64,000 nucleotides of DNA from Loktanella sp. (GTDB lineage: Bacteria; Pseudomonadota; Alphaproteobacteria; Rhodobacterales; Rhodobacteraceae): the NCBI GenBank assembly GCA_017390475.1, contig JAFPBO010000033.1, positions 62,001 to 126,000 of the forward strand. Reading direction: 5' to 3'. The translations under genes were made by a program, and so were the position numbers. Of this stretch, positions 60,652-64,000 are shown in pieces; the stretch's first letter is position 1, and the number at the start of each line of letters is the position of its first letter. The notes beneath the pieces were generated by a model. The model had not been told where the DNA came from. It ran no database searches and saw only the letters and a program-made list of their open reading frames with translations.

Positions 60652-61989
60652 ATGGCCAACCACGACCCGCAACCCGAACTGACAGCCGAGCAAATCCAAG
60701 AGCTGGTGTCGATCGGCACGGATATTTACTCTCAGGTGCAGATTTTTGCGATCAGTCTGCTGCGTCCGTGGAACCTCTATCAGATCGGGATCATCATCGG
60801 GCTGTTCGTGCTGGCGCATGTGCTGCGCGCCGTGCTGGGGCCGCGTATCCGCAACTGGATGGCCTCGCGCGAAAACTGGCCGAAATGGCGGATGCGTATC
60901 CTCGCGGTGATCCATCAGCGGCTGCGGGCGATCTTTTTCGTCGTCCTGATCTGGGTCGTGATCGCGTTCATGCGCGAATATACATGGAACAGCCGCAGCT
61001 ATCTGCTCAGCATTGTCGGCACGCTTGCCTTTGCATGGCTGATCATCGCCTTCGCCACACGGCTGATCAAAAGCGTGCCCCTGCGCCGCACGATCCGCTA
61101 TGGCGCGTGGGTCTATGTCACCCTTTACATCATGGGTGTCGTGGATCAGGCCGAACAGGTGCTGGACAATATCGGCTTTCGGCTGGGCGATATCCGTTTC
61201 ACGCTGCTTTTGCTGATACAGGCGCTAGTCATCCTGACACTGCTTTTGGCCTTGGTGCGCTTTGTGATACGCACAACCACCAGCAAGATCACCAATAACG
61301 AAGATATCAGCCCCTCCATGCAGGTGCTGTTGGTCAAGGCTGTGCAGATCGGTCTTTACGCCACCGCGTTTTTCATCGGTGTGCGCGCGCTGGGGATCGA
61401 TCTGACCGGGCTTGCCGTATTGTCGGGCGCGATTGGCGTTGGCCTTGGCTTTGGCCTGCAAAAGGTGGTGTCGAACCTTGTGTCGGGTGTGATCATCCTG
61501 CTGGATAAATCGATCAAACCCGGTGACGTGATCAGCCTTGGCGACACCTTCGGCTGGATCAATTCACTGGGCGCACGTTACGTGTCGGTCGTCACCCGCG
61601 ACGGGCGCGAATATCTGATCCCGAACGAAGACCTGATCACCGGGCAAGTCGTCAACTGGTCGCATTCCAACGAATTCGTGCGGCTTGATATCCATTTCGG
61701 CACCTCTTACGCCGATAACCCGCATGAGGTGCGCAAGATTGCGGTAGAAGCCGCGCAAAGCGTGGACCGCGTGCTGAAATCCCGCCCCACGGTCTGCCAT
61801 ATCGTGGGCTTTGGCGACAGCTCGGTTGATTATATCCTGCGCTTCTGGATCAGCGACCCGACCGGCGGGCTGACCAATATCCGGGGCAATGTGTTTCTGG
61901 CCCTGTGGGATGCCTTTGCCGAAAACGGGATCAGCATCCCGTTCCCGCAACGCGAGGTGAAGGTGCTGAAGGACCCGGTGGCAGATTAA
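60652..61989 (+). CDS. MscS-family mechanosensitive channel
   Basis: The 445-residue protein has about six membrane segments before the MscS core. The pore helix and beta domain are clear: ALGIDLTGLAVLSGAIGVGLGFGLQKVVSNLVSGVIILLDKSIKPGDVISL, followed by YLIPNEDLITGQVVNW. The larger N-terminal region makes it bigger than E. coli MscS (286 residues). It releases ions under osmotic down-shock. It stands in front of the HPF-like gene with a short gap. Confidence 0.92.
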   Translation: MANHDPQPELTAEQIQELVSIGTDIYSQVQIFAISLLRPWNLYQIGIIIGLFVLAHVLRAVLGPRIRNWMASRENWPKWRMRILAVIHQRLRAIFFVVLIWVVIAFMREYTWNSRSYLLSIVGTLAFAWLIIAFATRLIKSVPLRRTIRYGAWVYVTLYIMGVVDQAEQVLDNIGFRLGDIRFTLLLLIQALVILTLLLALVRFVIRTTTSKITNNEDISPSMQVLLVKAVQIGLYATAFFIGVRALGIDLTGLAVLSGAIGVGLGFGLQKVVSNLVSGVIILLDKSIKPGDVISLGDTFGWINSLGARYVSVVTRDGREYLIPNEDLITGQVVNWSHSNEFVRLDIHFGTSYADNPHEVRKIAVEAAQSVDRVLKSRPTVCHIVGFGDSSVDYILRFWISDPTGGLTNIRGNVFLALWDAFAENGISIPFPQREVKVLKDPVAD

Positions 61990-62064
61990 GCCGGGAACCC
62001 TTGGAAATCGCAGGCGTTATCAATAGGTGAGATACACGACAATAAAAACACCGAAAGGACCGAC

Positions 62065-62379
62065 ATGCAGTTCCAACTGAACACCGATTCCAGCATCCAG
62101 GGCGATGACCGACTGGCCGAAGTGGCCGAAACCATCGTGACCGGTGCCCTGGGCCATCTGACTGGTCGCCTGACCCGGGTCGAGGTGCATGTCGTCGATG
62201 TGAACGCGACCAAAGGCGGGTCCGATGACATTCGCTGCACGATCGAGGCACGGCCCGAAGGCATGCAGCCACAGACGATCACCCATAACGACGCCGATGT
62301 CGAAAAAGCCCTGCGCGGTGGCGGCAAGAAAATCCGCGCGCTGCTGGACAGCGAATTCGGGAAACTGGGGCGGCGCTAA
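62065..62379 (+). CDS. HPF/RaiA-like ribosome-associated protein
   Basis: The 104-residue protein has the S30AE/sigma-54 modulation-like fold: FQLNTDSSIQGDDRLAEVAETIVTGALGHLTGRLTRVEVHVVDVNATKGG and RCTIEARPEGMQPQTITHNDADVEKALRGGGKKI. Length fits the short type with no C-terminal dimerisation domain. A role in ribosome hibernation is inferred from family membership. Start ATG 62065 follows AAAGGA. Its stop is followed by paired palindromes. Confidence 0.8.
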   Translation: MQFQLNTDSSIQGDDRLAEVAETIVTGALGHLTGRLTRVEVHVVDVNATKGGSDDIRCTIEARPEGMQPQTITHNDADVEKALRGGGKKIRALLDSEFGKLGRR

Positions 62380-62382
62380 AAC

Positions 62383-62419
62383 CTTCCCCGCGGGGAAGGT
62401 CGTCTTCCCTGCGGGGAAG
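62383..62419. repeat. Second pair of CTTCCCCGCGGGGAAG-type palindromes
   Basis: CTTCCCCGCGGGGAAG (62383-62398) and CTTCCCTGCGGGGAAG (62404-62419) lie 21 nt apart between the convergent HPF-like and ureG genes. The flanking TTCCCC-rich context, read on the minus strand, matches the pair at 12541-12582. Confidence 0.85.
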
Positions 62420-62432
62420 ATTGGCGCGACCT

Positions 62433-63041
62433 CTATAAGCCGCCGATACTGCGGATCAGGGCCACGATATCATCCACGCCCTTGCCATGTTTCAGGCTGG
62501 CGAAAACCACAGGCAGGTCGCCGCGCATCTTTGCGGCATCTGCCTTCATCACGTCGAGAGAGGCACCAACATAGGGTGCCAGATCGGTTTTATTCACCAC
62601 CAGAATATCGGACCGCGTGATCGCCGGGCCACCTTTGCGCGGGATATCCTCGCCCGCTGCCGTGTCGATGACATAGATCGTCAGATCGGCCAGTTCCGGG
62701 CTATAGGTCGCCGACAGGTTATCCCCGCCGCTTTCAATCAGGATCAGCTCCAGCGCCGGATGCCGCGCGCGCATTTCCGCGACAGCGGCAAGGTTGATCG
62801 AGGCATCCTCCCGGATCGCCGTATGCGGACAGCCCCCCGTCTCGACCCCCATCACCCGGTCAGCGGGCAGGATCTGCATCCGCATCAAGGCTTCGGCATC
62901 TTCCTGCGTGTAGATGTCATTGGTGATCACGGCGAGGCTGATCTCATCCTTCAACGCGCGCGCCAAGGCGGCGGTCAGCGTGGTTTTACCCGCGCCGACA
63001 GGGCCGCCGATACCGATACGCAATGGGCCGTGGGGGGACAT
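62433..63041 (-). CDS. ureG: Urease accessory GTPase UreG
   Basis: The 202-residue GTPase drives nickel insertion into urease. The P-loop is [11 protein letters not shown], the metal-binding Cys-Pro-His is in [15 protein letters not shown], and the G motifs include [17 protein letters not shown] and [13 protein letters not shown] choose ATG 63041 ([13 protein letters not shown]), preceded by AAAGG six bases upstream, instead of the ATG at 63056. It is the last visible gene of the ureEFG order. Confidence 0.96.
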   Translation of the reverse strand: MSPHGPLRIGIGGPVGAGKTTLTAALARALKDEISLAVITNDIYTQEDAEALMRMQILPADRVMGVETGGCPHTAIREDASINLAAVAEMRARHPALELILIESGGDNLSATYSPELADLTIYVIDTAAGEDIPRKGGPAITRSDILVVNKTDLAPYVGASLDVMKADAAKMRGDLPVVFASLKHGKGVDDIVALIRSIGGL

Positions 63042-63055
63042 GGGGTGACCTTTCA

Positions 63056-63691
63056 TCAGGACCGGAAAATCCGGGTATAGCTGAGTTTATGCTGCATGGA
63101 TGCGGTATCCACCGCGAAAGTGGCAGAGCCGATATCATCAAGGCTGGCGCTTGTGGCCTGCGCCCCGATGCGAATGCACAGTGGCGCGAGGCCTGCCAGT
63201 ATGCGCTGCGCCTCGGTCTGGCCCAAGGGCATCAGGCGTTGCGCGGCCTGCACCAGATTGCTGGCGAAGGCCTGCAGCCAGACTTGCGCCACGGGCAGCA
63301 CCGGCAGGTCCATCAACCGCGCCGCGCGCCCCACGGCGACCGGATAGGCCATATCGGGCAGGTCCAAATGCCAGACAGCGCGGGTGGTCGCGGCAAAGGC
63401 AGCCCCTTGTTGCAGCGTTTCCATCCGCCGTTCCACGCTGGGGGCAAGGGCGGCGGCGAGTTCCGCCACGGGGGTCACATCATCAGCCGCATAGGCCGCG
63501 CAAAGCAGGATCGCATCGCTGCGCCCCGCGCCATGGGTCAGCACATCACTTAGCCAATCAGATAACTCTGCCGCGTTGCGAATATCCCCCCGCCCCACGG
63601 CCCTTTCCAGCCCATGCGACCAAGCGAAAGCCCCCACCGGATAGGCCGGTGACAGCCATTGTGTCAGCGTCAGAAGATCGGCGTCACGCAT
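63056..63691 (-). CDS. ureF: Urease accessory protein UreF
   Basis: The 211-residue nickel-insertion chaperone has [27 protein letters not shown] and the following helical domain ([23 protein letters not shown]). ATG 63691 gives the shortest N-terminus before the family core and an 8-nt overlap with ureE; ATG 63709 is an alternative. It works with UreD and UreG. It ends with a 1-nt overlap of the longer ureG frame. Confidence 0.92.
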   Translation of the reverse strand: MRDADLLTLTQWLSPAYPVGAFAWSHGLERAVGRGDIRNAAELSDWLSDVLTHGAGRSDAILLCAAYAADDVTPVAELAAALAPSVERRMETLQQGAAFAATTRAVWHLDLPDMAYPVAVGRAARLMDLPVLPVAQVWLQAFASNLVQAAQRLMPLGQTEAQRILAGLAPLCIRIGAQATSASLDDIGSATFAVDTASMQHKLSYTRIFRS

Positions 63692-64000
63692 GGGAATGGC
63701 TGTGATCATGCCCCATAGTGCGGCCATGGCCATAGGCCCCGCCTTCCGGCGTGAACGGCCCGTCGAAATCCACAACCTGCGCGCCCAGCTGTTCCAGCAT
63801 CGCGCGCATCACCTTTTCGCGCTGCACCACCAGCGCATCAGGCAGGATTTCACAAGGGGAATGCCGGTTGCCGATATGCCAGGCCAGTCGGGTCAGATCG
63901 CCGGTGACGCGCATCAAGGCCTCATCCGCGGCTTTGACCATGATCTGGCGGCCATCCTCCAGCACGAAAACATGGCCCGCATCGACCGATGTGGTCTGCG
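63684..64000 (-). CDS. ureE: Urease accessory protein UreE (5' part missing)
   Basis: The C-terminal part of the nickel-binding metallochaperone is cut by the window edge. Visible residues include HVFVLEDGRQIMVKAADEAL, then RLAWHIGNRHSPCEIL, where the HxGNRH segment is diagnostic. The end is a His-rich tail (GHDHSHSHA) that binds nickel. The stop overlaps ureF. The remaining urease genes (ureABC, ureD) presumably lie beyond the window's right edge. Confidence 0.93.
   Translation of the reverse strand, partial: QTTSVDAGHVFVLEDGRQIMVKAADEALMRVTGDLTRLAWHIGNRHSPCEILPDALVVQREKVMRAMLEQLGAQVVDFDGPFTPEGGAYGHGRTMGHDHSHSHA

Overview
The window is a gene-dense, GC-rich chromosomal segment from an alphaproteobacterium, almost certainly a member of the Rhodobacterales (Roseobacter group). 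The evidence is the Fo-ATPase gene order atpI-B-E-X-F with a separate b' subunit, a MipZ division-site ATPase, a TrcR-type cell-cycle regulator, the GlcNAc-transferase/DUF5928 fusion, and Rhodobacterales-type small proteins such as the one between rpsP and rimM. I see no IS element, prophage, CRISPR array, tRNA or rRNA. The content is mostly core chromosome with small accessory pockets.

Layout. 1-2.4 kb: dnaX (3' part)-ybaB-recR. 2.7-7.8 kb: trcR, an alpha/beta hydrolase, a succinate-semialdehyde dehydrogenase, a serine beta-lactamase-like hydrolase and DUF1285. 7.8-14.7 kb: a moxR-DUF58-DUF4159-VWA membrane operon. 14.8-18.9 kb: hemP and a coupled unknown gene, DUF2794, an I78 inhibitor lipoprotein, glutathione-dependent formaldehyde dehydrogenase, a NYN protein and DUF599. 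19.0-22.9 kb: glycolate oxidase glcDEF. 22.9-28.9 kb: a secreted protease, ibpA with a heat-shock promoter, polA, a 59-residue zinc-finger protein, an orphan ABC ATPase and a HIT protein. 28.9-32.4 kb: a surface-glycan pocket with a GlcNAc-transferase, a sulfotransferase and an unknown. 32.4-36.6 kb: adenosine kinase, nth, an Ada-like methyltransferase, an OmpA lipoprotein and a FadR-type regulator. 36.7-39.3 kb: the Fo operon. 39.4-46.4 kb: ArsR and LysR regulators, DoxX, ffh, an acetyltransferase, chorismate mutase, rpsP-(small protein)-rimM-trmD and rplS-rpmE. 46.6-50.7 kb: a 24-residue microprotein, an AT-rich islet, map, a DEAD-box helicase and mipZ. 50.7-60.4 kb: a glutamate-synthase-like enzyme, an EamA transporter, leuB, a LysR/epimerase pair, a nuclease-like protein with its membrane partner, and leuCD. 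60.6-64 kb: an MscS channel, an HPF-like protein and the end of a urease accessory operon (ureE-F-G).

The most distinctive feature that the genes do not explain is a set of dispersed intergenic repeats. One is a highly conserved 33-bp element with five near-identical full copies and several relatives, nearly all within about 60 nt after a stop codon. Another is a GTAGGG-type palindromic hairpin at three loci. The third is a paired CTTCCCCGCGGGGAAG palindrome at two loci. They fill the only sizeable gaps in otherwise overlapping operons (moxR and glc), overlap stop codons, supply ribosome-binding sequence to glcE, and appear to be translated as the start of one acetyltransferase. Other points of note are the microprotein at 46626-46700, other small proteins that are easily missed, the RpoH-like promoter of ibpA, and structured leaders before ffh and rplS.
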